DNA from: Burkholderiales bacterium
GTDB lineage: Bacteria > Pseudomonadota > Gammaproteobacteria > Burkholderiales > Burkholderiaceae_F
Assembly: GCA_024641225.1 (NCBI GenBank)
Contig: JAHEDN010000069.1
Span: forward strand, 1 to 9,635
Direction of reading: 5' to 3'
DNA length: 9,635 nt
A model generated the notes under the pieces. The model was not told where the DNA came from and did no database searches. It saw nothing but the letters and a program-made list of their open reading frames with translations. Shown one piece after another: positions 1 through 6,681 of the stretch. A program made the translations under genes and the position numbers. Positions within the stretch are counted from its first letter, which is position 1; every line of letters begins with the position of its first letter.

Positions 1-425
1 CGCAGCACCTTGGCCGGCACGCCGGCGGCCAGGGAACGCGGCGCGATCACCATGCCGGCCTTGACGAACGCGCAGGCGGCGACCATCGACGATTCGCCGA
101 CGACCGCCTCGTCCATGACCACCGCGTTCATGCCGACCATGGCGTTGCGCTTGACGATGCAGCCGTGCAGCACCGCCCCGTGGCCGACATGGCCGTTGAC
201 TTCGACGACCGTGTCCGTGCCCGGGAAGCCGTGCATCACGCAGGTGTCCTGCACGTTGCTGCCTTCCTCGAGGATGATGCGGCCATAGTCGCCGCGCAGG
301 CTGGCGAGCGGGCCGACGTAGCAGCCCGGCCCCACGATCACGTCGCCGATCAGCACCGCGCTCGGATGCACGTAGGCGGTCGGGTCCACCACCGGGCGGA
401 TGCCGTCGATCTCGTACGCCGGCAT
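1..425 (-). CDS. paaY: PaaY, gamma-carbonic-anhydrase-like hexapeptide thioesterase (3' end cut by window)
   Basis: The first 141 codons are present; family members are about 200 residues, so roughly the last quarter lies beyond the left edge. The N-terminus (MPAYEIDGIRPVV) leads into left-handed beta-helix hexapeptide repeats from about residue 17 onward. The gamma-class carbonic anhydrase metal pattern is visible: H65 in CVMHGFPG, and H82 and H87 in GHGAVLHGC, so a zinc-type trimeric site should form. In the family, PaaY is a thioesterase that hydrolyses the CoA adduct formed when the ring-opened aldehyde cyclises, relieving a block in phenylacetate breakdown. The ATG at 425 is preceded by GAGG five bases upstream, within the end of paaN, and lies 7 nt after the paaN stop, so the two genes are almost certainly one transcript. 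Identification rests on motifs plus context; other gamma-CA proteins (CaiE, YrdA) look similar in isolation. Confidence 0.9.
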   Translation of the reverse strand, partial: MPAYEIDGIRPVVDPTAYVHPSAVLIGDVIVGPGCYVGPLASLRGDYGRIILEEGSNVQDTCVMHGFPGTDTVVEVNGHVGHGAVLHGCIVKRNAMVGMNAVVMDEAVVGESSMVAACAFVKAGMVIAPRSLAAGVPAKVL

Positions 426-430
426 GCGGG

Positions 431-434
431 CCTC
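431..434 (-). promoter_or_regulatory. Shine-Dalgarno site of paaY overlapping the paaN stop codon
   Basis: On the minus strand the sequence TGAGG contains both the paaN stop (TGA) and a GAGG ribosome site five bases before the paaY ATG at 425. This supports the chosen paaY start and suggests that paaY translation is coupled to termination on paaN. Confidence 0.6.
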
Positions 435-2097
435 AGACGTGATGCCGCCGCTGGATCACGCGGAAGCGGTTGGCGACGAAGGCCGAGTCGGTGTAGCTGG
501 CATTGGCGGCCGGGTTGGCGCCCGTCCCGTGATAGTCGGAGAAGCCCGCCGACTGGTTGACGAACACGCCGCTGGCGAGGTTGATCGACAGCGCGACGCC
601 GGCGCGCTGCGTGGCTGCCGTCATCGTCTCGATGAACTCGGGCCGGATCGAATACATGCCGACGGTCAGCGCGCCCTGGTCGCGCACGATGCGCTCGGAC
701 AGCGCGGCCAGCGCCTCGCTGCCGCCCGGCACCGCGACCACCGTGCTGATCGGGCCGAAACGCTCCTGCATGTAGGCCGGCTCGTTCGACGCGTCGGCCT
801 TGAGCACGACCGGCGTGTGCACCTCGGCCCGCGGAAATTCGGGGTGGGTCAGCTTCTTCGAGGCCAGCACGACGGTCGCGGCCTTCGGCGCCTCCTCGAT
901 CCGCGCCAGCGTCTCCGGCGACTGGATCGCGCCGAGCACCGCGGTGGCGGTGGCGGGATCGGACAGGAACCTGTCGATCGCGGCGCCGAGGTCGGCGGCC
1001 ACCTCGTCGAACGACTTGTGGCCCTGGTCGGTGTCGATGCCGCCCGCCGGCACCAGCAGTGCCTTGGTCGTCGTGCACATCTGCCCCGAGTAGAGGCTCA
1101 GCGTGAACGCCAGGTTGCGAAGCATGCCCTTGTAGTTGTCGGTCGACTCGATCACCACGTTGTTCACGCCGGCCAGTTCGGCATAGATCTGCTTGCCGCG
1201 CGCGTGCTCGAGCAGCCAGCGGCCGAAGGTCGAGCCGCCGGTGTAGTCGATCGACGCAACACGCGGGTCGGTGGCGAGCTGCTGTGTCGTCTCGGGCTTG
1301 TCGACCACGGCGAGCGTGACGAGGTTCGGATCGAGGCCGTTCTCGCGCAGCACGTCGCGCGCGATGCGCACGCTGATCGCCGCTGGCAGGACGCTCCACG
1401 GGTGCGGCTTGACGATCACGCTGTTCCCGGTGGCCAGCGCCGCGAACAACCCCGGATACGTGTTCCAGGTCGGGAACGTCGAGCAGCCGATCACCAGCGC
1501 CGGGCCGCGGCCGACAATCTCGAAATACTTCTTCATCTTCAGCGGCGGGTTCTTGCCCTGCGGCTTCTCCCAGTCTGCCTCGCCTGGCACGAAACTCATT
1601 TCGCGATACGCGTAGGCGACCGCCTCGAGTCCGCGATCCTGTGCATGCGGGCCTCCCGCCTGGAACGCCATGCCGAATCCCTGGCCGGTGGTGTACATGA
1701 CCGCATGGGCGATCTCGAAGCTGGCCTTGTTCAGGCGGTGCAGGATTTCCAGGCACACGCCGGCGCGACCGTCGATGCCGAGCTTCTGCCAGGCAGGCAT
1801 CGCCTGCGTCGCCGCCGCGAGCAGGGCCTCGATTTCGCATATCGCGTATTGCACGCCGATCTCGACCCCGTACGGCGAGCGGTCGCTCGCCAGCCAGCAG
1901 ACGGTGCCAGGCTGGCCGAGATCGAAGCGCTGGCCGAACGTGGCGACGACCGCCTGCTTGCCGGCCTCGCTGGCGCCTTCTCCGTAGATTTTCGGACTCG
2001 CCTGCTCCGGATAGGGCGTCCAGTAACCGCGAGTGGCAATCGCGTTGAGCGCGCCGTCGAGCGTGGCGCGGTGCGTGTCGAGCAGCGGGTGCGTCAT
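433..2097 (-). CDS. paaN: PaaN, aldehyde-dehydrogenase-type protein of phenylacetate ring cleavage (no hydratase domain)
   Basis: The protein has 554 residues with an aldehyde dehydrogenase fold throughout. The nucleophile is C341 in YSGQMCTT and the general base is E307 in AELAGVNN; the 34-residue spacing equals the usual E268-C302 spacing of the superfamily. A cofactor-loop motif (DYTGGSTFGR) precedes them and ERFGPIS follows. It resembles the stand-alone PaaN family (paaN type 2) rather than E. coli PaaZ (about 680 residues), because there is no C-terminal MaoC/hotdog hydratase domain; the chain ends just after GFSDYHGTGANP. Expected role: NAD(P)-dependent oxidation of the ring-opened semialdehyde-CoA, with ring hydrolysis done by a separate hydratase. 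The ATG at 2097 has GAGG five bases upstream; the frame stays open for another 58 codons toward paaG, but that part looks non-coding and lies over the promoter region. Some annotations call such genes paaZ. Confidence 0.92.
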   Translation of the reverse strand: MTHPLLDTHRATLDGALNAIATRGYWTPYPEQASPKIYGEGASEAGKQAVVATFGQRFDLGQPGTVCWLASDRSPYGVEIGVQYAICEIEALLAAATQAMPAWQKLGIDGRAGVCLEILHRLNKASFEIAHAVMYTTGQGFGMAFQAGGPHAQDRGLEAVAYAYREMSFVPGEADWEKPQGKNPPLKMKKYFEIVGRGPALVIGCSTFPTWNTYPGLFAALATGNSVIVKPHPWSVLPAAISVRIARDVLRENGLDPNLVTLAVVDKPETTQQLATDPRVASIDYTGGSTFGRWLLEHARGKQIYAELAGVNNVVIESTDNYKGMLRNLAFTLSLYSGQMCTTTKALLVPAGGIDTDQGHKSFDEVAADLGAAIDRFLSDPATATAVLGAIQSPETLARIEEAPKAATVVLASKKLTHPEFPRAEVHTPVVLKADASNEPAYMQERFGPISTVVAVPGGSEALAALSERIVRDQGALTVGMYSIRPEFIETMTAATQRAGVALSINLASGVFVNQSAGFSDYHGTGANPAANASYTDSAFVANRFRVIQRRHHV

Positions 2098-2102
2098 GGG
2101 GT

Positions 2103-2106
2103 CCTC
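2103..2106 (-). promoter_or_regulatory. Shine-Dalgarno site of paaN
   Basis: GAGG on the minus strand sits five bases before the ATG at 2097. It decides the start over upstream in-frame codons, the furthest of which would be at 2271, beyond the operator palindrome. Confidence 0.6.
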
Positions 2107-2180
2107 GTGTTTGCTGCGGTGCGTGGATTGCACACACACCGATCGCGCCGTCGAGCGTTTGCATCGCGGCGCCGGAGATG

Positions 2181-2210
2181 TTGTCAGACGGGAGGAAGGG
2201 AAGCTACTAT
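2181..2210 (+). promoter_or_regulatory. Candidate sigma70-type promoter of the paaGHIKABCDE operon
   Basis: A -35-like TTGTCA (2181-2186) and a -10-like TACTAT (2205-2210) are separated by 18 bp. Transcription would start near 2217, giving a leader of about 88 nt before the paaG ATG. The match is by eye; the strength of the call comes from its position in the divergent spacer and from a perfect palindrome sitting exactly over the predicted start point. Confidence 0.5.
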
Positions 2211-2229
2211 TGATTGACCGGCCGGTCAA
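2201..2229 (-). promoter_or_regulatory. Weak candidate promoter of paaN-paaY
   Basis: Reading on the minus strand, TTGACC (2229-2224) could serve as a -35 hexamer and TAGCTT (2206-2201) as a poor -10, with 17 bp between. The -35 lies inside the palindrome. The -10 match is weak, so another start further toward paaN is equally possible. Confidence 0.25.
2214..2229. promoter_or_regulatory. Perfect 16-bp palindrome, probable operator for a TetR-type repressor (PaaR-like)
   Basis: TTGACCGGCCGGTCAA is a perfect inverted repeat with no spacer, and three further symmetric pairs flank it after two mismatches (2209-2211 with 2232-2234). It covers the predicted +1 of the paaG promoter and lies between the divergent paaN and paaG starts. 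TetR-family repressors of fatty-acid and aromatic CoA pathways in betaproteobacteria, including PaaR, commonly bind palindromes with an ACCG..CGGT core of this kind. PaaR ligand response to phenylacetyl-CoA is family knowledge; the assignment to this site is an inference, since no regulator gene lies in the window. Confidence 0.6.
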
Positions 2230-2304
2230 CGAATGCGGTGTGCGCCAGCAGTACGGGCGGCCCGACGACAACCTTCAACAGCACCGGCCGCGGAGACAGC
2301 ACCG

Positions 2305-3102
2305 ATGACGCAGCAATTCGAGACCGTCCGCCTCGAAGTGGCGGACGGCGTAGCCACATTGACGCTGGCACGACCCGAGCGTCTGAACAGTTTCACCCTG
2401 CAGATGCACCGCGACGTGCACGACGCGCTGGCGCAGGTGCGCACCGGTCCGGCGGCGCGCTGCCTGGTGCTGACCGGCGAGGGCCGCGGCTTCTGCGCCG
2501 GACAGGACCTCGCCGATCGCGCCGTCGATCCGGGCGCGGCGAGCGTCGACCTCGGCGAATCGATCGAGCGCCATTACAAGCCGCTCGTGCTGTCGCTGCG
2601 CGCAATCGAGATGCCGACGATCGCCGCAGTCAACGGCGTGGCCGCCGGCGCCGGCGCCAACATCGCGCTGGCCTGCGACCTGGTCTTCGCCGCAAGATCG
2701 GCGAGCTTCGTGCAATCGTTCTCGAAGATCGGCCTGGTGCCGGACTGCGGCGGCACGTGGTTCCTGCCGCGTCTGCTTGGGACGGCGCGCGCGATGGGGC
2801 TGGCGCTGACCGCAGAAAAGCTCTCCGCCGAGCAGGCCGAGCAATGGGGCCTGATCTGGAAATGCGTCGACGACGATGCGCTGATGCCGATGGTCACCGC
2901 GCTGGCCCGGCAACTGGCCGCAGGCCCGACTCACGGCTACGTTCGCACGCGACAGGCGTTCGAGTCCGCCTCGACGCTGCCACTGAAGGCGAGCCTGGAC
3001 CTGGAGCGCGACTTCCAGCGCGAACTCGGCCACGGCGTCGACTACCGCGAGGGCGTGGCCGCCTTCATCGCCAAGCGCACGCCGCAGTTCAAGGGGCATT
3101 GA
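2305..3102 (+). CDS. paaG: PaaG, ring-1,2-epoxyphenylacetyl-CoA isomerase
   Basis: This 265-residue crotonase-fold protein is collinear with E. coli PaaG. Shared signatures include RPERLNSF near residue 25, LTGEGRGFCAGQDL (oxyanion-hole region), AAVNGVAAGAGAN, and FSKIGLVPDCGGTW with the conserved acidic residue D147; it ends in DYREGVAAFIAKRTPQF. It converts the 1,2-epoxide made by PaaABCE into the seven-membered oxepin-CoA; PaaG proteins can also shift double bonds in later intermediates. The DCGGTW stretch distinguishes it from the PaaF enoyl-CoA hydratase. The ATG at 2305 has GGAG nine bases upstream and fits the family N-terminus. An in-frame ATG at 2233 would add 24 unrelated residues and start just downstream of the operator. 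It is the first gene of the plus-strand operon. Confidence 0.95.
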   Translation: MTQQFETVRLEVADGVATLTLARPERLNSFTLQMHRDVHDALAQVRTGPAARCLVLTGEGRGFCAGQDLADRAVDPGAASVDLGESIERHYKPLVLSLRAIEMPTIAAVNGVAAGAGANIALACDLVFAARSASFVQSFSKIGLVPDCGGTWFLPRLLGTARAMGLALTAEKLSAEQAEQWGLIWKCVDDDALMPMVTALARQLAAGPTHGYVRTRQAFESASTLPLKASLDLERDFQRELGHGVDYREGVAAFIAKRTPQFKGH

Positions 3103-3105
3103 ACA

Positions 3106-4641
3106 ATGGCTGCCCTGCCCAGGGAAGCGGTGATCGGTGTCATCGGCGCCGGCGTGATGGGCGCCGGCATCGCGCAGGTCGCCGCTGCCGCAGGGCATAC
3201 GGTACTGATGCTCGATGCGCAGCCCAACGCAGTGGCCCGTGCCCGCGCGGCGATCGACAAGGACCTGCAGGGGAGGGTCGGCAAGGGCAGGCTCGCCGCC
3301 GAAGACGCGCAGGCGACGCTGGCGCGGCTGCATCCGGCGATCGATTTCGGCGAGCTGGCGCGCTGCGCGCTGGTGATCGAGGCGATCGCCGAGGATTTCG
3401 ACGCCAAGCGCACGCTGCTGGCGCGCCTGCAGCAGGCGGTGCCCGACCACTGCATCATCGCCACCAACACGTCGTCGCTGTCGATCACCGCCTTGGCCGC
3501 CGGCGGCGCGCATCCCGAGCGCGTGGTCGGCATGCACTTCTTCAATCCGCCGACGCGGATGAAGCTGGTCGAAGTGATCAGCGGTGTCGAGACGTCCCCC
3601 GACGCGGTGCAGACGGTGTTCGATACTGCGGAGGCCTGGGGCAAGAAGGCGGCGTTTGCGAAGTGCACGCCGGGCTTCATCGTCAACCGCATCGCTCGGC
3701 CGTTCTACGCCGAGGCGTGGCTGGTGCTGTCTGAGAGCGCCGCCTCGCCGGCCACGCTCGATGCGATCGTGCGTGACTGCGGCGGCTTTCCGATGGGGCC
3801 GTTCGAGCTGATGGACCTGATCGGCCACGACGTCAACTTCAAGGTCACGCAGTCGGTGTTCAAGGCGACCTTCGGCGACCGCCGCTATGCGCCGTCGCTG
3901 GCGCAGCAGGAACTGGTGCGCTCCGGGCGCCTCGGCCGCAAGAGCGGTCGCGGGATCTACGACTTCCGCGACGGCGCGGAGACGGCACAGCCGAAAGTCG
4001 AGCCGGGGTCGGACCCGGTCCGGCGCGTGGTCGCGGTCGGGTCGCTGGGCATCGCCACGCCAATCATCACGCGGCTGGAGCAGGCCGGCATCGACATCGT
4101 CCGCGTGCAGGGCACGGGCAGCGCCGCCGCCGCCGGCTGGCTGGAGATCGGCGCCGCGCGGCTGATGCTTACCGATGGCCGCCCGGCGACGCGCCGTGCC
4201 GCCGAGGAAGGCCACGAGCACCTGCTGCTGTTCGATCTCGCGCTCGACTATGCAACGACAAAACGGCTGGCGCTGGCGCCGGCCGACCAGTGCGGCGAGG
4301 CGGCGCTGCGCACGGTGTGCGCGACGCTCGCCCAGGCCGGATTCGCCTGCTCGCGGATGGACGACGTCGCCGGCATGATCGTGCTGCGCACCATCGCGAT
4401 GCTGGTCAACGAGGCGGCCGACGCGGTCGCCTACGGCATCTGCACGGCGGACGCGATCGATGATGCGATGCGCTACGGCGTCAACTATCCGCGCGGGCCG
4501 ATGGCCTGGGCCGAGAGCGTCGGGCTCGATTTCTTCGCCCGCGTGCTGGCCAACCTGCGCGAACACTACGGTGGCGAGCGCTACCGCACGTCGGTGCTGA
4601 TCCAGCGCCGCGGCTGGACCCACAGCGGCTTCCACCACTAG
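3106..4641 (+). CDS. paaH: PaaH, 3-hydroxyadipyl-CoA (3-hydroxyacyl-CoA) dehydrogenase
   Basis: The protein has 511 residues. An N-terminal Rossmann fold carries the NAD motif GAGVMG at residues 14-19. Catalytic features of the 3-hydroxyacyl-CoA dehydrogenase family are present: NTSSLSI, then H144 in GMHFFNPP and E156 in KLVEVI, twelve residues apart as in the family. A first C-terminal helical domain follows (about 190-287, GGFPMGPFELMDLIGHD), then a linking domain, then a second copy of the helical domain (about 410-500, including YPRGPMAWAE). This two-copy layout is that of PaaH (older name PaaC); E. coli PaaH is about 475 residues, so this one is somewhat longer. It oxidises 3-hydroxyadipyl-CoA to 3-oxoadipyl-CoA. 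The start is 3 nt after the paaG stop, with AAGGGG inside the end of paaG as ribosome site. Confidence 0.93.
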   Translation: MAALPREAVIGVIGAGVMGAGIAQVAAAAGHTVLMLDAQPNAVARARAAIDKDLQGRVGKGRLAAEDAQATLARLHPAIDFGELARCALVIEAIAEDFDAKRTLLARLQQAVPDHCIIATNTSSLSITALAAGGAHPERVVGMHFFNPPTRMKLVEVISGVETSPDAVQTVFDTAEAWGKKAAFAKCTPGFIVNRIARPFYAEAWLVLSESAASPATLDAIVRDCGGFPMGPFELMDLIGHDVNFKVTQSVFKATFGDRRYAPSLAQQELVRSGRLGRKSGRGIYDFRDGAETAQPKVEPGSDPVRRVVAVGSLGIATPIITRLEQAGIDIVRVQGTGSAAAAGWLEIGAARLMLTDGRPATRRAAEEGHEHLLLFDLALDYATTKRLALAPADQCGEAALRTVCATLAQAGFACSRMDDVAGMIVLRTIAMLVNEAADAVAYGICTADAIDDAMRYGVNYPRGPMAWAESVGLDFFARVLANLREHYGGERYRTSVLIQRRGWTHSGFHH

Positions 4642-4648
4642 GCGGCCA

Positions 4649-5101
4649 ATGACCACGACCCACCATCACAAGCCCGACGCGCAGACTGTTGCCGAAGCGG
4701 TGCGCGACAGGATGTTCGAGAACGACGCGGTCTCGCGCGGGCTGGGCATGAACATCGAAGTGATCGGCCCGGGCTATGCCCGGGTGACGATGGTGGTCCG
4801 CCCCGACATGGTCAACGGCTTCGGCCTGTGCCACGGCGGGGTGATCACCACGCTGGCCGACAGCGCCTTTGCGTTTGCCTGCAACAGCCACAACGAGCTG
4901 ACGCTTGCCTCCGGAATCTTCATCGAGATCCTGAACCCGGGGCATGTCGGCGACCGCCTGATCGCCGAGGCGCGCGAGGTCGTGATCAACGGCCGCCTCG
5001 GCCTGTACGACATCATGGTCACCAACCAGCACGGCAAGGAGGTGGCCTCGATGCGCGGCCGCTCGCACACCATGAAGGGCAAGCACATCGTCGAGTTCTG
5101 A
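4649..5101 (+). CDS. paaI: PaaI, hotdog-fold acyl-CoA thioesterase
   Basis: This 150-residue single hotdog domain has the PaaI signature: GFGLCHGGVITTLADSAFA with the catalytic-type acid at D71, followed by ACNS, and NQHGKEVASMRGRSH near the C-terminus. Family members hydrolyse phenylacetyl-CoA and hydroxylated phenylacetyl-CoAs, freeing CoA from stalled or over-accumulated intermediates in the cytoplasm. The N-terminus is about ten residues longer than in E. coli and carries a short His run (residues 5-7). The ATG lies 7 nt after the paaH stop with only a weak GGCGG ribosome site, so translation may depend on paaH readthrough coupling. A 143-nt spacer follows before paaK. Confidence 0.93.
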   Translation: MTTTHHHKPDAQTVAEAVRDRMFENDAVSRGLGMNIEVIGPGYARVTMVVRPDMVNGFGLCHGGVITTLADSAFAFACNSHNELTLASGIFIEILNPGHVGDRLIAEAREVVINGRLGLYDIMVTNQHGKEVASMRGRSHTMKGKHIVEF

Positions 5102-5244
5102 AAAGCCGTGGATAAACCTACTGCGCGCCCCGATCTTGCGCCCCCCGGTGCTCGACGTACTCGTCGGTACGCCTCCGCTCACTGGCGCAACCGCGACGCG
5201 CTCGCTACGGTTTCTCCAAGGTTCTTGAACGCGGAGGAGACCCG
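5102..5244. repeat. paaI-paaK spacer with two hairpins, possible dispersed intergenic repeat
   Basis: No gene is seen in these 143 nt. CGTAC (5156-5160) pairs with GTACG (5167-5171) around a 6-nt loop. A second stem pairs AACCGCGA (5189-5196) with TCGC (5202-5205) plus GGTT (5209-5212), leaving a 3-nt bulge and a CGCGC loop. The spacer has no U-run typical of an intrinsic terminator. The structure and its unrelatedness to the genes around it suggest a mobile or repeated intergenic element, but repetition cannot be shown from one copy. Confidence 0.35.
5233..5239 (+). promoter_or_regulatory. Strong Shine-Dalgarno site of paaK
   Basis: GGAGGAG lies five bases before the ATG at 5245. It is much stronger than the sites of paaH and paaI, consistent with paaK being translated independently of its upstream neighbours after the 143-nt spacer. 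Confidence 0.7.
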
Positions 5245-6558
5245 ATGACCGCCAAAGCACCCGCCCCCGCAGAACTGGAGCCGATCGAACGCGCCAGCCC
5301 CGATGAGCTGCGGGCAGTCCAGTTCGAGCGGCTCGGATGGTCGCTGGCGCAGGCCTACGAGAACGTGCCGCATTACCGGCGCAAGTTCGACGCTGCCGGC
5401 GTCAAGCCGGCCGACCTGAAGTCGCTTGAGGATCTGGCGAAGTTTCCCTTCTCGACCAAGGCCGATCTGCGCGACAACTATCCGTTCGGGCTGTTCGCAG
5501 TGCCGCGCGAGAAAGTCGTGCGGATCCATGCTTCGAGCGGCACCACCGGCAAGCCGACGGTGGTGGGCTACACGGCGAAGGACATCGACACCTGGGCCAC
5601 GGTGATGGCGCGCTCGATCCGCGCCGCCGGCGGCCGGCCCGGAGACCTGGTGCACGTCGCCTACGGCTACGGCCTGTTCACCGGGGGCCTCGGCGCGCAC
5701 TACGGCGCGGAGAAGCTCGGCTGCACCGTGATCCCGATGTCCGGCGGCATGACCGAGCGCCAGGTCCAGCTGATCCAGGACTTCAGGCCGAGCGTCATCA
5801 TGGTCACGCCGTCCTACATGCTGGCGATTGCCGAGGAGATGGAGCGGCAGGGCATCGACCCGAGGTCAACGTCGCTGAAGGTCGGCATCTTCGGCGCCGA
5901 GCCGTGGACGCCGGCGATGCGGCAGGCGATCGAGGCCAGGGTCGGCCTCGACGCGATCGACATCTATGGACTGAGCGAGATCATCGGGCCCGGGGTCGCG
6001 CAGGAATGCATCGAGACCAAGGACGGGCTGACCGTGTGGGAAGACCATTTTTACCCGGAGATCATCGATCCCGAGACTGGTGCGGTTCTTCCCGACGGCG
6101 AGAAGGGCGAGCTGGTGTTCACCACGCTGTCCAAGGAAGCGCTGCCGATGATCCGCTACCGCACGCGCGACCTGACCCGTCTGCTTCCGCCGACCGCCCG
6201 CAGCATGCGCAGGATGGAGAAGATCACCGGCCGCTCGGATGACATGCTGATCATCCGCGGCGTCAATCTCTTCCCGACCCAGGTCGAGGAACTGATCCTG
6301 AAGCAGCCGGAACTGACGCCGTACTACATGCTCGAGGTGACGCGGCCGGACAACCTCGACGAGCTGACGGTGCACGTCGAGATGGGCTCCGACCTTGCCT
6401 ACGGAGCGCAGGAGGCGCGCCACGAGGCGGCGCGCAGGCTGGAGCACAACGTCAAGGCCTACATCGGCGTGACGGCGACCGTTCGCCTCGCGCTGCCCGG
6501 CGGCGTCGAGCGTTCGGTCGGCAAGGCGAAGCGGATCCTGGACAAGCGGCCGAAATGA
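5245..6558 (+). CDS. paaK: PaaK, phenylacetate-CoA ligase (AMP-forming)
   Basis: The 437-residue length equals that of E. coli PaaK. Adenylate-forming motifs occur in order: the phosphate loop SSGTTGKP at residues 97-104, IFGAEPWTP in the middle, YGLSEIIGPG at 241-250, YRTRDLTRLL, then GRSDDMLIIRGVNLFPTQVEE opening the C-terminal lid domain, and GKAKRI near the end with the lysines expected to contact the adenylate (K427/K429). It activates phenylacetate with ATP and CoA to phenylacetyl-CoA, committing the substrate to the pathway and producing the likely inducer. PTVVGYT and YGYGLFTGGLGAHYGAE are typical of the PaaK subfamily. The start is fixed by a strong GGAGGAG. A MITE-like repeat begins 25 nt after the stop. 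Confidence 0.96.
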   Translation: MTAKAPAPAELEPIERASPDELRAVQFERLGWSLAQAYENVPHYRRKFDAAGVKPADLKSLEDLAKFPFSTKADLRDNYPFGLFAVPREKVVRIHASSGTTGKPTVVGYTAKDIDTWATVMARSIRAAGGRPGDLVHVAYGYGLFTGGLGAHYGAEKLGCTVIPMSGGMTERQVQLIQDFRPSVIMVTPSYMLAIAEEMERQGIDPRSTSLKVGIFGAEPWTPAMRQAIEARVGLDAIDIYGLSEIIGPGVAQECIETKDGLTVWEDHFYPEIIDPETGAVLPDGEKGELVFTTLSKEALPMIRYRTRDLTRLLPPTARSMRRMEKITGRSDDMLIIRGVNLFPTQVEELILKQPELTPYYMLEVTRPDNLDELTVHVEMGSDLAYGAQEARHEAARRLEHNVKAYIGVTATVRLALPGGVERSVGKAKRILDKRPK

Positions 6559-6583
6559 CGGTGCGACGGCCACTTCACCATCC

Positions 6584-6660
6584 GTGTCGTCCCCGCGAAA
6601 GCGGGGACCCGGTGTCCTTTGTTCAACGACGCTGGATCCGCGCCTGCGCGGGAATGACAC
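6584..6660. repeat. MITE/REP-like palindromic element between paaK and paaA
   Basis: The ends form a 14-bp terminal inverted repeat: GTGTCGTCCCCGCG (6584-6597) against GTGTCATTCCCGCG read from 6660 to 6647, 12 of 14 matching. Each arm also folds on its own: an 8-bp stem 6589-6596/6601-6608 capped by a GAAA tetraloop, and CCGCG/CGCGG (6638-6642/6647-6651) with a CCTG loop. The inner parts of the arms (6601-6614 and 6630-6643) also match in inverted orientation at about 10 of 14 positions. Sequences of the pattern TCATTCCCGCGAAAGCGGGAA and CTGGATCCCCGCCTGCGCGGG are familiar dispersed intergenic repeats in many proteobacteria (compare Neisseria dRS3-type ends); the match here is by recollection. 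It lies in a 123-nt spacer. Confidence 0.8.
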
Positions 6661-6681
6661 CCTAAGCACACGGAGTTGCCC

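Noticed and set aside
400..2217. 605-residue open frame on the plus strand opposite paaN
   Set aside because: Shadow of paaN; Arg/His-rich with no recognisable domain, and it would run through the paaN ribosome site and toward the operator.
2254..2264. Short palindrome CGGGCGGCCCG in the paaG leader
   Set aside because: An 11-base GC-only symmetry is unsurprising at this base composition and shares no sequence with the 2214-2229 operator.
2098..2271. 58-codon N-terminal extension of PaaN
   Set aside because: The extension is Ser/Arg-rich, not ALDH-like, crosses the operator palindrome, and the ATG at 2097 has its own GAGG site.
2233..2304. 24-codon upstream extension of PaaG from the ATG at 2233
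   Set aside because: The added residues are not part of the PaaG family, this ATG lies only about 16 nt from the predicted transcription start, and the ATG at 2305 fits length and ribosome site.
2275..4656. 793-residue open frame on the minus strand opposite paaG and paaH
   Set aside because: It runs fully antisense to two strongly recognised genes, is low in complexity (Arg/His/Ala-rich) and matches no family I know; long antisense frames are expected where codons end in G or C.
5107..5115. DnaA-box-like nonamer (TTATCCACG on the minus strand)
   Set aside because: One isolated 8-of-9 match with no AT-rich region or further boxes; expected by chance.
6589..6608. Rho-independent terminator after paaK
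   Set aside because: The stem is strong, but it is followed by ACCCGG and not by a U-run, and the structure is explained as one arm of a palindromic repeat.
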